Source of the DNA: Pseudomonas hormoni
GTDB lineage: Bacteria > Pseudomonadota > Gammaproteobacteria > Pseudomonadales > Pseudomonadaceae
Assembly (NCBI RefSeq): GCF_018502625.1
Contig: NZ_CP075566.1
Coordinates: 1,307,001-1,371,000, forward strand
Length of the DNA: 64,000 nt
Direction of reading: 5' to 3'
Below the pieces are notes generated by a model that made no database searches, was not told the origin of the DNA, and worked only from the letters and a program-made list of their open reading frames with translations. A program made the position numbers and the translations under genes. Each line of letters starts with the position of its first letter. Positions within the stretch are counted from its first letter, which is position 1. Below are positions 35,480 through 47,380 of this stretch, piece by piece.

Positions 35480-38254
35480 ATGCTCGGCACTGTTTTAGCT
35501 AGTGGTTGTTCGACTGCGCAGCCTGGACTTGACGGCAATCGCGGAGCAAGGAGTGGCGGGTTTTTTGAAGTTCAATGGCAGCTAGGAGCTACGGCTAACT
35601 CTGAGAATGTTCTTGGGCAAGTATCAGTGGAGGCTTCAAGACCTGTATGTAATGACGATAAATCCCTTTTGTCTGAGGCTGTTAAATCGGTTGGAACCTC
35701 AGGTGAGCTAACTGCTAAAGGAGGTGCAACTACTCCTTATGATCGGAAGGATCTTATAGCGTAGCGCACTAACGATCCAGATTTTTTTTCCGAGGTTGAA
35801 GCGCGGAATCAAGAGTTGACAAAGCTTTATGAAAGTTTAGATGCAGCAGAGGGCATGGAAAGAATAGGGATTGAAGAAAAGATAAGTGAGTTGTTTGGTC
35901 AGGCTCTGCGGGTGTTTGCGAAAGAAGACGGGATTTCAATAGCTAGACAAAATCTCTCCGTGGCATTGGCTGAACAGGATGGAAGTCTGGAAAGAGGAGA
36001 AAATAAAAAACATGCAAGTGCCGAGTTGTGGAGGGAAGCTGTTGGTTTGATACGGTATGTTCGAGGCGGAGACTCTGAAAATACAGCCTCTTTATATCGT
36101 CCTTCTGAACGCTTGGAGAGTAATACAGGTGTGTTGGAGTTACGACCGCCGGGCGTTGCGCCGAGTCATCTAAAGGGCTTTTTTGCTCAGGATGTCCACC
36201 CCAGTATCACTGTATGGTTAGATAGCTATAATCGTTCTTCTGCCGATCCGGCTTATAATCATATGAGTGAAGATCAGCGTCGAAATCTTGAGCGAAATAT
36301 TATTGGCGCCCGAGAAATACAGTTTTTGACAGGCGCGGATTTGGCTGCATCTAGTGTTAGCATCAGAGGCGGTGTTTTCTACGATTCGAACAATAATCCG
36401 GCTAGCACTGAAATGTATTATACGAATGAGGCGGGGCCGGGATGGGCAACCATTGTACAGTCTACAGAAGGTCAGATATTCATATTTGAGCATCGAAGGA
36501 GTGAGCTTCATCACACAACTATTTCAGGTGGCAAGCCCGTGCGTTATGCTGGCGAAATTAAGTTAGTAGAAGGGCAAGTTGTAGGGTTGACCAGTAAAAC
36601 GGGGCACTATAAAACCGGGCTTGGCTTGATTGATAAATTTTCGGCATATCTTGAAACTCAGAATGTTGCTCATCCAATCATCAGGAATTATGAGCATTCG
36701 AGCACGATCGAATCCAATGCGATTAATAGTTCCCTCAGGGCTGGAATTGTTCAGTCTGCAATGCCTCGCATTGAGAAGGCGTTCGAAAAAGACGTGCTCA
36801 GTCAAATAAAGGGAGTCATAGACGTAAATAGCGTTCTGCCATTCCATGTGCCTCAGAAACTATATGAGGAGTGGCAGGCTTCAGGCAAACCGGCACTTGC
36901 GTGGTTGAACGAATATGCGAGGGATCCCGCGCTTGATGCGGATCATGCGTTTATACGAAAAGGAGTCATTACGAACTCTGTAAGGTATTTTTTGACTCCC
37001 AATGAGATGCAGCGAGCAGAGGTTTATCTGGATGCTAAGGGGCAGTTACTCTATCGAAAAAATAACCTGCCCGTAGAAAGTGCTTTCAGAAACGAAAGGA
37101 CCTTCAATGATTTCGCTGTGCTGATCAAGATGGCCGATAAATTATATGTTGTCCCCCGTGCCCCTTTTGTTATCGATAGTCTTTCGGTTACCAAGGGGCA
37201 CTCTCCAGATTTTGCAGGGATTATTAGAGTCAAAGAGGGCCATATTGATGGGGTTCTGGCCGGTGATCCTTACTATCCAGTAGAAGATGGAGGCGCAGCA
37301 TTTATCAGGATGCTATGTCTGCAAGCTCCCGAGACCATCATGATTCCACAGGATCCGAGATCGACTGGGTTTATTATGCCGCAGAATGTAGATGCTGAGC
37401 CTAAATTGGTGGTTCATGCGAAGAAAGAGGTCGGCTTACCCAAATATTTTCGCAGTCCTACCGATTTAACTTCATTAAAAAATACTTCTGTAAACATTGA
37501 AGGTTTGGCTGAGTTGCGCGCATCTGCAAGCGGCCAGTTTTCTCAGCAAGGGTTGGCCGCTATACAAGCAGCTGTCGACAATCCTGAAGATTTAACTGTT
37601 ATTGATTTACGCCGGGAGTCCCATTGTTTCGTAGATGGGCATGCCGTTACTTGGTATGTAAAAAATGGCTGGGGCAATATTGGTTTGACGGTGGAAGAAC
37701 TAACCATTAAAGAGCGCGAGTCTATAACGGGGTTGTCAGAGGGTGGGCAGATTATGTTGTACGAACCAAAGTCTGCCAAGAACGGTTTGCCTCCGTCTCT
37801 GCAGATAGGAGAGTTACAGGCAGCCCCTCAATCGGAAGAGGAGTGGTTGCGTGCGCAAAATATATCTTATATGCGGCTTCCAGTGGTCGATCATCTTCCT
37901 CCTGATCTGCAAGCCATGGCTCAGTTTGATGAACTAATAAAGGCGCAATCTACAGAGAACTGGATGCATATTCATTGTGCTGGAGGAGGAGGGCGTTCAG
38001 GCTTTATGATGGCCATGTACGATATGTTTAAAAACGCAGATCGTGTTCCGTTTTTCGATATTGTCAACCGTCAGTGTTTGTTAGGTGGGCATGATCTGAG
38101 GTTGGCGCCAGTCGCGAACGAGACTAATAAAGAATTCAAGGCACAGAGAATGGGGTGTTTGGCTACCTATTATGAGTTCTGCAAGGAACAAATCAGCAAG
38201 GGTGGAGAGAGGGAGTCATTCTCGAGCTATGTCAAGAAAAGGTGGGGTGAGTAA
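35480..38254 (+). pseudogene. Effector-like protein with PTP-like phytase domain, split by an amber codon
   Basis: One reading frame of 924 codons runs from the ATG at 35480 (ribosome site AGAGAGG) to the stop at 38254, broken only by TAG at 35762-35764. The 94 codons before it are Ser/Gly/Thr-rich. The 29 bases either side of an eight-T run after it still read as sensible protein (RTNDPDFFSEVEARNQELTK). Downstream lie two related repeats of about 160 residues, near 233-392 and 454-612 of the joined protein (YAGEIKLVEGQVVGL and FAGIIRVKEGHIDGV are equivalent). A C-terminal domain then shows VIDLRRESHCFVDGHAVTWY, RLPVVDHLPPD and the CX5R loop HCAGGGGRSG, with the nucleophile near C833. That pattern is the PTP-like inositol-phosphatase (phytase) family, found in secreted effectors. 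AT-rich codon use differs from its neighbours. Re-initiation at TTG 35816 or ATG 35855 could still yield the phosphatase. Confidence 0.8.
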
Positions 38255-38285
38255 GTTAGTGATGTCGAATTGTAGTAATCACTAA

Positions 38286-38333
38286 CCCCATTTATACATG
38301 GCAGAGCTCAAAGCTCTGTCATGTATATAGGGG
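38286..38333. terminator. Long hairpin between convergent genes
   Basis: CCCC-ATTTATACATGGCAGAGCT pairs with AGCTCTGTCATGTATAT-A-GGGG around CAA, with one bulge and two mismatches. It separates the effector-like gene from aer, which point toward each other. There is no strong T-run, so a role in termination is inferred from position. Confidence 0.5.
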
Positions 38334-38337
38334 ATTC

Positions 38338-39903
38338 TCAGCGGTTAAACCGCTCCACCAACGAATACTGAGTATTCGCAGTCTTCGTCAGCTCTTCACT
38401 CAACAACGCCGAGTGCTGCGCCTGTTCCGACGTCTGGTCAGCCAGTTGCGAGATGTTGCTGATGTTGCGGCTGATTTCTTCAGCCACCGAGCTTTGCTCT
38501 TCGGTCGCGGCCGCAATCTGGGTGGTCATGTCGGTTATGTGCGCCACCGCTTCGCTGATCCCGACCAGCGCCTGGTCCGCTTCCAGTACCCGCGCCACAC
38601 CTTCTTCCGCCTGGCGATGCCCGGCTTCCATGGTTTGCACCGCGGTGCTGGCGGTCTGTTGCAGCTTGGCGATCAGGGCGTGAATCTGCCCGGTGGATTC
38701 GCTGGTGCGTTGCGCCAGTTGACGGACTTCGTCTGCCACCACCGCAAAACCACGACCCATCTCACCGGCACGTGCCGCTTCGATCGCGGCATTCAACGCC
38801 AGCAGGTTGGTCTGGTCGGCGATGCCTTTGATCACGTCGACCACGCCGCCGATTTCGTCGCTGTCCTTGGCCAGTTGCGTGACGGTCTGCCCGGTTTCAC
38901 CGACCACCACCGACAGGCGCTGAATGGCTTCGCGGGTTTCCCCGGCGATGTCGCGACCGCGCCCGGTCAGGCGGTTGGCTTCCTGAGTCGCGTCCGCCGT
39001 GCGCTGCACGTGGCTGGCCACTTCCTGCGTGGTGGCGGCCATCTGGTTGACGGCGGTTGCCACTTGTTCGGTTTCGACGCGCTGACGTTCCAGGCCGGTG
39101 GAGCTGCTGTGAGCCAGGGTGTCGGACTGTTTCGCCTGATCGCTCAAATGCTCGGCGGTGTCCTGCAGACGGGTCAGGCAGGTTTTCAGGCGGGCTTCCT
39201 GACTGAGGATCGACATCTCCAGACGCGCCTGAGCGCCACGGCTGTCGGTGTACATCTGCGCGATCAACGGGTCGGACGTGGTTTGCTCGGCCAAGCGCAG
39301 CAAGCGCTTGAGACCGCGCTGTTGCCAGCTCAACCCCAGCAGGCCCAACGGCACCGAAAGGCCCGCGGCCAGGGCAAAGCCCCACTGAGAGTTGAGCGTG
39401 GCACCGATCATGAAGCTCAGCTGGCTGACCAGAATGAACGGCAGCCAGTCCTGAAGCACCGGCAGCCATTTATCGGAGGAAGGAATCGCTGACTTGCCCT
39501 GGTTGATGCGTTGGTAGAGCGCTTCGGCACGCTGGATCTGTTCGGCGGTGGGCTTGACCCGCACCGACTCGTAACCGACGACCTGATTGCCTTCGAAAAC
39601 CGGTGTGACGTAGGCGTTGACCCAGTAGTGGTCACCGGTCTTGCAGCGATTCTTGACAATGCCCATCCATGGCAAGCCTTGTTTCAGTGTGCCCCACATG
39701 TGCGCGAACACCGCGGCCGGTACGTCGGGGTGACGGACCAGGTTGTGCGGTGCACGGATCAATTCCTCACGGGAATACCCACTGATTTCGACGAACGCGT
39801 CGTTGCAGTAAGTGATCACGCCCTTGGCATCGGTGGTAGAAATCAACCGTTGCTGAGCCGGGAAGGTCCGTTCGCGTTGTGTAATGGGCTGGTTGTTACG
39901 CAT
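38338..39903 (-). CDS. aer: Aer-type energy-taxis receptor (PAS plus MCP)
   Basis: A redox or oxygen chemoreceptor of 521 residues. The start at 39903 ([16 protein letters not shown]) fits the family; an ATG six codons upstream is less likely. The N-terminal PAS domain (about 15-115) has [20 protein letters not shown] and [20 protein letters not shown], resembling Aer FAD-binding PAS. Two hydrophobic segments lie near 155-200. The methyl-accepting signalling hairpin contains [20 protein letters not shown] and [19 protein letters not shown]. It carries no periplasmic sensing domain. Neighbouring cco genes make an oxygen-seeking role sensible. In P. aeruginosa aer is also near cco and Anr-controlled, but I saw no clear Anr box here. 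Confidence 0.92.
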   Translation of the reverse strand: MRNNQPITQRERTFPAQQRLISTTDAKGVITYCNDAFVEISGYSREELIRAPHNLVRHPDVPAAVFAHMWGTLKQGLPWMGIVKNRCKTGDHYWVNAYVTPVFEGNQVVGYESVRVKPTAEQIQRAEALYQRINQGKSAIPSSDKWLPVLQDWLPFILVSQLSFMIGATLNSQWGFALAAGLSVPLGLLGLSWQQRGLKRLLRLAEQTTSDPLIAQMYTDSRGAQARLEMSILSQEARLKTCLTRLQDTAEHLSDQAKQSDTLAHSSSTGLERQRVETEQVATAVNQMAATTQEVASHVQRTADATQEANRLTGRGRDIAGETREAIQRLSVVVGETGQTVTQLAKDSDEIGGVVDVIKGIADQTNLLALNAAIEAARAGEMGRGFAVVADEVRQLAQRTSESTGQIHALIAKLQQTASTAVQTMEAGHRQAEEGVARVLEADQALVGISEAVAHITDMTTQIAAATEEQSSVAEEISRNISNISQLADQTSEQAQHSALLSEELTKTANTQYSLVERFNR

Positions 39904-39953
39904 GGCTTTTTCAATCCGCAAGGCTTTGAGAGGTTGTCGGCGCTGTCAGGAAT

Positions 39954-39976
39954 TTATTGAAATTATTTTTCAATAA
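39954..39976. promoter_or_regulatory. AT-rich perfect inverted repeat upstream of aer
   Basis: TTATTGAAA and TTTCAATAA (9-bp arms) flank TTATT. It lies 50 bp before the aer start and 30 bp after the CPBP protease stop. It could be an operator for aer or a weak terminator for the upstream gene. Confidence 0.4.
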
Positions 39977-40006
39977 TCAGCGATGTGTCGCAAAACGACC
40001 GTTGCG

Positions 40007-40798
40007 TCAGCCGGCCAGCATCGGATAGGTGAACAGGCCGAAATGCAGCAGGTTCAAGCCGAAATGCGTGGCGATGGCTGCCCCCAGCCCGCCGAAACGG
40101 TAGGCCAGACCATAGCCGACACCTGCCAGGCTCGCCAGCAACACCCATTGCCAGCCGGCACTCAGATGCACCAGGCCAAACAACAGCGAGGCGAGCAGTA
40201 GCGCGAGGTTTTCGCCATAAGGCAAATGTTTGAAGTACCGGCTCAGACCGCCCTGGATGTAGCCGCGAAACAGCGCTTCCTCCACCAGCGTTACCAGCAG
40301 CAGATTGTTCAGCACCCACAGCCACGCGTGATCCGGCCACTTCGGTGCCCAACCGATCACGCCCAACAACAACGCGCCGCCCAGCGCCAGCACGGTGCTC
40401 AGTGTCAGCCCCATCGCGGTAGCAAAAACGGAAAGCCGCAGCGAACGCCGGCCGACAATCCACGGACAGACCAGCAACAGCCAGAAGCCAATCAGCGGTT
40501 TGTCCAGATTCAGGTACATGGAAAACGGCACGGCATCGTCGGTGAAGCGTTGGGGATTGATGCCGAGGCCGTTGTAGAAACCGGGGAGCCAGTGCATGGC
40601 CAGTGCGAGGGCCATGAAAATGAACAGCGCGTGGCCGAGGTAGCGGCCGATGCGCAGGTGCTGTTGGCGTGCGGCGAAACCGGCGGTCAATAGCAATGCG
40701 ACGGAAATTCCGGCGAGCCAGCCGAGGTGGCCATAGGTCAGGGCCAGGCCGTAGCCGAAGGAGAGGAGGGCCAGATGAATCCATGGCAGGGCGAGCAT
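40007..40798 (-). CDS. CPBP-family intramembrane protease (CAAX protease-like)
   Basis: A polytopic membrane protein of 263 residues from the ATG at 40798 (MLALPWIHLALLSFGYG). The longer frame is REP-derived and rejected. Six to eight hydrophobic segments are visible. The abortive-infection/CAAX-protease motifs are present: EEALFR with E173, E174 and R178; then FGLVHL with H211; and a final GLNLLHFG. These residues form the glutamate-histidine active site in the family. The substrate is not known. It is co-directional with aer. Confidence 0.87.
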   Translation of the reverse strand: MLALPWIHLALLSFGYGLALTYGHLGWLAGISVALLLTAGFAARQQHLRIGRYLGHALFIFMALALAMHWLPGFYNGLGINPQRFTDDAVPFSMYLNLDKPLIGFWLLLVCPWIVGRRSLRLSVFATAMGLTLSTVLALGGALLLGVIGWAPKWPDHAWLWVLNNLLLVTLVEEALFRGYIQGGLSRYFKHLPYGENLALLLASLLFGLVHLSAGWQWVLLASLAGVGYGLAYRFGGLGAAIATHFGLNLLHFGLFTYPMLAG

Positions 40799-40826
40799 AT
40801 TGAGTCCTTTAGGGCTGAAGAGCTTT

Positions 40827-40971
40827 TGTGGCGAGGGAGCTTGCTCCCGTCGGCCGATCCGCGCCCGGGCGAAGCAGTCGTAGAACCAGCCGATGCGGTC
40901 TGCCTGAAACAATGTGGCCACCGGATTTGGGGCCGCTTCGCAGCCCAGCGGGAGCAAGCTCCCTCGCCACA
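40827..40971. repeat. REPIN 9
   Basis: Outer arms TGTGGCGAGGGAGCTTGCTC and GAGCAAGCTCCCTCGCCACA. The spacer is longer than usual (about 100 bp). It lies between the CPBP protease and acnA terminator. Confidence 0.88.
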
Positions 40972-41017
40972 AGGTTGTGCAATGTTTGAGGGGCGCGATT
41001 ATAAGCAGGGCCCAAAC

Positions 41018-41046
41018 AAAAACACCGCCCGAAGGCGGTGTCTTTT
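41018..41046 (-). terminator. Intrinsic terminator of acnA
   Basis: ACACCGCC / GGCGGTGT stem with a tetraloop (CGAA on the plus strand). On the minus strand it is followed by TTTTTGTTT, 15-20 bp after the acnA stop. Confidence 0.88.
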
Positions 41047-41058
41047 ATCAGCAGGCAG

Positions 41059-43800
<2,742 letters not shown>

Positions 43801-44022
43801 TGAAATGACTCCTTTGGGTCCGCACGGCTACGGACTGACGGGACAGACAGAGCCTTTAACCTAGCCCTGTTCATTCGCTAAAGCTAATAACTGGACTCTA
43901 TGGCCAAGTCCGAGGTTCCGAACTCGGCTATCATGCGCCGGTTTTCGTGACAGGCTTTGCTTCAACGCAAGTCTGGGCATCGCGCAGTGGCTGAATTCTT
44001 CGCCAACTGCCCAGGAGTAAGA

Positions 44023-45096
44023 ATGAACACCCTCTTTATGCATTGCCGGCCGGGCTTCGAAGGCGAAGTCTGTTCCGAGATTTCCGAACACGCCGCACGG
44101 CTGAACGTGGCCGGTTATGCCAAGGCCAAAACCGCCAGCGCCTGCGCCGAATTCATCTGCACCGAAGAAGACGGTGCCGAGCGCCTGATGCGCGGCCAGC
44201 GTTTTACCGATCTGATCTTTCCGCGCCAGTGGGCGCGGGGGATTTTCATCGACCTGCCGGAAACCGACCGCATCAGCGTGATCCTCGCGCACATGGCGGA
44301 CTTCCCGCTGTGCGGCAGCCTGTGGCTGGAAATGGTCGACACCAACGATGGCAAGGAACTGTCGAACTTCTGCAAGAAGTTCGAAGTGCACCTGCGCAAG
44401 GCGCTGATGGCGGCGGGCAAGCTGGTAGAAGACGCGAACAAGCCGCGCCTGTTGCTGACGTTCAAAAGCGGTCGCGAAGTGTTCATGGGCCTGGCCGAGT
44501 CGAACAACTCGGCGATGTGGCCGATGGGCATTCCACGCCTGAAGTTTCCCCGCGAGGCACCGAGCCGCTCGACCCTGAAGCTGGAAGAGGCGTGGCACCA
44601 CTTCATCCCGCGCGACCAGTGGGACGAGCGCCTGCACAGTGACATGACCGGCGTCGACCTCGGCGCAGCGCCGGGTGGCTGGACCTGGCAACTGGTCAAT
44701 CGCGGCATGCTGGTCACCGCCATCGACAACGGACCGATGGCGGAAAGCCTGATGGACACCGGTCTGGTGCAACATTTGATGGCCGACGGCTTCACCTATA
44801 AGCCCCGACAGCCAGTGGACTGGATGGTTTGTGACATCGTCGAGAAACCGGCACGCAACGCCGCGATGCTGGAAGAGTGGATCGGCGAGGGCCATTGCCG
44901 CGAAGCGGTGGTCAACCTCAAACTGCCGATGAAACAGCGTTACGCTGAAGTGAAACGCTTGCTGGAGCGGATTGCCGACGGTTTCAAGGAGCGCGGGATC
45001 CGGGTCGAGATTGGCTGCAAGCAGCTGTATCACGACCGGGAAGAAGTGACGTGCCACTTGCGTCGGCTCGACGTGAAGAAACCCAAGTCCCGCTGA
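44023..45096 (+). CDS. rlmM: 23S rRNA C2498 2'-O-ribose methyltransferase
   Basis: An SAM-dependent rRNA methyltransferase, 357 residues from the ATG at 44023 (MNTLFMHCRPGFEGEVCSEI), which follows CAGGAG. The N-terminal part resembles a THUMP-like domain. The methyltransferase core has the SAM motif VDLGAAPGGWTWQLV, then AIDNGPM and WMVCDIVEKPARN, and the K-D-K-E-type lysine in VNLKLPMKQRY. The position beside acnA and tusA is that of P. aeruginosa. Confidence 0.94.
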   Translation: MNTLFMHCRPGFEGEVCSEISEHAARLNVAGYAKAKTASACAEFICTEEDGAERLMRGQRFTDLIFPRQWARGIFIDLPETDRISVILAHMADFPLCGSLWLEMVDTNDGKELSNFCKKFEVHLRKALMAAGKLVEDANKPRLLLTFKSGREVFMGLAESNNSAMWPMGIPRLKFPREAPSRSTLKLEEAWHHFIPRDQWDERLHSDMTGVDLGAAPGGWTWQLVNRGMLVTAIDNGPMAESLMDTGLVQHLMADGFTYKPRQPVDWMVCDIVEKPARNAAMLEEWIGEGHCREAVVNLKLPMKQRYAEVKRLLERIADGFKERGIRVEIGCKQLYHDREEVTCHLRRLDVKKPKSR

Positions 45097-45120
45097 TACG
45101 CGAATTATGTATAGGGCCTG

Positions 45121-45251
45121 TGTGGCGAGGGAGCTTGCTCCCGCTGGGTCGCGAAGCGGCCCCAATTCTGGCTATGCGGTCTATCAGTAGATTTCGGCGT
45201 CTGATTTTAGGGCTGCTGCGCAGCCCAGCGGGAGCAAGCTCCCTCGCCACA
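45121..45251. repeat. REPIN 10
   Basis: Arms TGTGGCGAGGGAGCTTGCTC and GAGCAAGCTCCCTCGCCACA around a spacer of about 80 bp, between rlmM and tusA. Confidence 0.9.
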
Positions 45252-45296
45252 TACCCGGCAATACGCGACAATGCCGGCCAGTTTCAGGAGTGAATC

Positions 45297-45548
45297 ATGA
45301 GTGAAATGCTTGATACGCCGGTAGACGGCACCCTCGACGCCACCGGCCTCAACTGCCCGGAACCGGTGATGATGCTGCACCAGCACATTCGTGACCTGGC
45401 GCCCGGCGGCCTGCTCAAGGTGATTGCCACCGATCCGTCGACCCGTCGCGACATTCCCAAGTTCTGCGTGTTCCTTGACCACGAACTGGTCGCGCAGCAC
45501 GAAGAGGCAGGCACCTACCTGTACTGGATCCGCAAGAAGTCCGATTGA
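45297..45548 (+). CDS. tusA: Sulfur carrier protein TusA
   Basis: A small sulfur-transfer protein used for tRNA 2-thiouridine and other sulfur paths. 83 residues starting [20 protein letters not shown], with the active-site CPEP motif (cysteine near residue 20), followed by [20 protein letters not shown] and the [12 protein letters not shown] segment typical of the family. The ribosome site CAGGAG precedes the ATG. Single-gene unit between two REPINs. Confidence 0.96.
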   Translation: MSEMLDTPVDGTLDATGLNCPEPVMMLHQHIRDLAPGGLLKVIATDPSTRRDIPKFCVFLDHELVAQHEEAGTYLYWIRKKSD

Positions 45549-45562
45549 CCCACAAAAAACTA

Positions 45563-45654
45563 CTGTGGGAGCCAGCCTGCTGGCGATGGCTGATTCAAAC
45601 TCAACATCATTGTTGACTGAATCACCGCAATCGCCAGCAGGCTGGCTCCCACAG
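45563..45654. repeat. REPIN 11 (GGGAGCCAGCCTGCTGGCGA class)
   Basis: Arms CTGTGGGAGCCAGCCTGCTG and CAGCAGGCTGGCTCCCACAG. The spacer contains CAACATCATTGTTGACTG, close to that of REPIN 3. It lies between convergent tusA and the MATE gene. Confidence 0.9.
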
Positions 45655-45656
45655 GG

Positions 45657-47060
45657 TCAACTCAGCCCGTTGCGAATCCGCTTGCGCGCACTACGCGTCA
45701 GGCGGATCGACAGCATCAGCGCGGCGCAGCTCAGGCCGACGATCAAACCCTGCCACAGCCCACTCGGGCCGCTCGGTGCGCCGAACCAGTCGGTCAGGCC
45801 CAGCGCGTAACCCACCGGCAAACCAATGCCCCAATAGGCGAAGAGCGTCAGGATCATCGTCACCCGCGTGTCCTGATAGCCGCGCAACGCGCCCGCCGCC
45901 GTGACCTGGATCGCATCGGAAAACTGGAACAGCGCCGAATACACGATCAGCATCGCAGCCACGCGAATCACCGTCGGATCAGCCGTGTAAATCGTGGCGA
46001 TGTGCTCGCGCAGCAACAGCATCATGCTCGCCGAAATACACGCATAAGCCAGCGCCGTGCCCATGCCGACACCGGCGGCGAAGCGCGCTTCACGGGGTTC
46101 CTGACGGCCGAGCGCCTGGCCGACGCGCACCGTCACGGCCATGCCGAGGGAGTAGGGGATCATGAACACCAGCGAACTGAAATTCAGCGCGATCTGATGC
46201 CCGGCCACCACGGTGGCGCCGAGGCTGCCGATCAACAGGGCGATCACGGCAAAGATGCTCGACTCGGCGAACACCGCGATGCCGATCGGCAGGCCAATGC
46301 CCAGCAGGCGTTTGATCACCGACCATTGCGGCCAGTCGAAACGGCTGAACAACTGGCTCGACTGATACGCCGGCGCCCAGCGTTCCCAGCCGGCCATGCC
46401 CAGCGCCATCACCCACATCACAATCGCGGTGGCCCAGCCGCAACCGACACCGCCCATGGCCGGCACACCGAAGTGGCCATAAATGAAGACGTAGTTCAGC
46501 GGAATGTTCAGCGCCAGACCGCACAGCCCCAGCACCATGGCCGGGCGTGTGCGCCCCAGGCCATCACTGAAACAGCGCAGCACATGGTAGAGCGCGACGG
46601 CGGGCAAACCGCTGGCGATCCCGTGCAGGTATTGCATGCACGGGCCGATCAGCTCGGGGTCGACTTTCATGATGTGCAAAATCGGCTCGGCGCTGAACAG
46701 CATGCCGGTCGCCATCAATCCCACCACCAACGCCAGCCACAGCGCCTGACGGACAATCGGGCCGATCTCACTGTGCGTGCCGGCACCAAAGCGCTGGGCG
46801 ACTTTTGGCGTGGTGGCCAGCAGGGTGCCGGTCATCAGCAGAAACACCGGGACCCAGATCGAGTTACCCAGTGCCACCGCCGCCAGATCCCGCGGACCGA
46901 CGCGTCCGGCCATCACCGCATCGACGAAGCCCATCGCGGTGGTGGCAAGCTGCGCAATCATGATCGGCAGCGCCAGGTCGAGCAGGTTTTTCAGCTCCAG
47001 GCGAACCCGGGCCGGGCGGTTGAGGGAAATGGCAGCGGGGCGGTCAGTTACGGAATTCAA
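45657..47060 (-). CDS. MATE-family multidrug efflux transporter (NorM-like)
   Basis: A 467-residue inner-membrane antiporter with about 12 hydrophobic helices, organised as two six-helix halves. The first half opens LKNLLDLALPIMIAQLATTAMG and contains FVDAVMAGRVGPRDLAAVAL, a standard MATE signature. The second half begins near IGLPIGIAVFAESSIFAVIA. It should export drugs or metabolites using a Na+ or H+ gradient. The natural substrate cannot be read. The extreme C-terminus (RSARKRIRNGLS) is basic and cytoplasmic. Confidence 0.93.
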   Translation of the reverse strand: MNSVTDRPAAISLNRPARVRLELKNLLDLALPIMIAQLATTAMGFVDAVMAGRVGPRDLAAVALGNSIWVPVFLLMTGTLLATTPKVAQRFGAGTHSEIGPIVRQALWLALVVGLMATGMLFSAEPILHIMKVDPELIGPCMQYLHGIASGLPAVALYHVLRCFSDGLGRTRPAMVLGLCGLALNIPLNYVFIYGHFGVPAMGGVGCGWATAIVMWVMALGMAGWERWAPAYQSSQLFSRFDWPQWSVIKRLLGIGLPIGIAVFAESSIFAVIALLIGSLGATVVAGHQIALNFSSLVFMIPYSLGMAVTVRVGQALGRQEPREARFAAGVGMGTALAYACISASMMLLLREHIATIYTADPTVIRVAAMLIVYSALFQFSDAIQVTAAGALRGYQDTRVTMILTLFAYWGIGLPVGYALGLTDWFGAPSGPSGLWQGLIVGLSCAALMLSIRLTRSARKRIRNGLS

Positions 47061-47178
47061 GGGCGAAACGTCCAGAGATTTTGAGGCGCGAGGCGGGGCA
47101 TTCTACGCGTTGACGCAGCGGTCAGGAAAAGTCCTGTGTTAGCGTTTTGTAATCATCTTTCGGACATGCGACACCCCC

Positions 47179-47298
47179 TGTGGCGAGGGAGCTTGCTCCC
47201 GCTGATTCGCGAAGCGGCCCCCGGCAATTTGTCAGGCGCATCGCATTGGCAGAATTTACGACTGCTCCGCAGTCGAGCGGGAGCAAGCTCTCGCCACA
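47179..47298. repeat. REPIN 12, right arm shortened
   Basis: The left arm is TGTGGCGAGGGAGCTTGCTC. The right arm reads GAGCAAGCTCTCGCCACA, missing three bases relative to the other copies (GAGCAAGCTCCCTCGCCACA). It lies between the MATE gene and pdxB. Confidence 0.85.
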
Positions 47299-47380
47299 GT
47301 GGTAGTGGTGATCATTAATGCCCGCTGGCCCATCACATCCTTCTCCGCCTACACTGCCGATCCGCCAAAGGAGCCTGCCC

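Noticed and set aside
35782..35789. Run of eight T as a frameshift that repairs the split effector gene
   Set aside because: The frame before the amber codon and after the T-run is the same, so a shift is not needed; the stop is a point change upstream of the run.
39904..40006. Anr box upstream of aer
   Set aside because: TTGAAATTATTTTTCAA resembles the half-sites but the spacing is seven bases instead of four, so it does not fit the Anr consensus.
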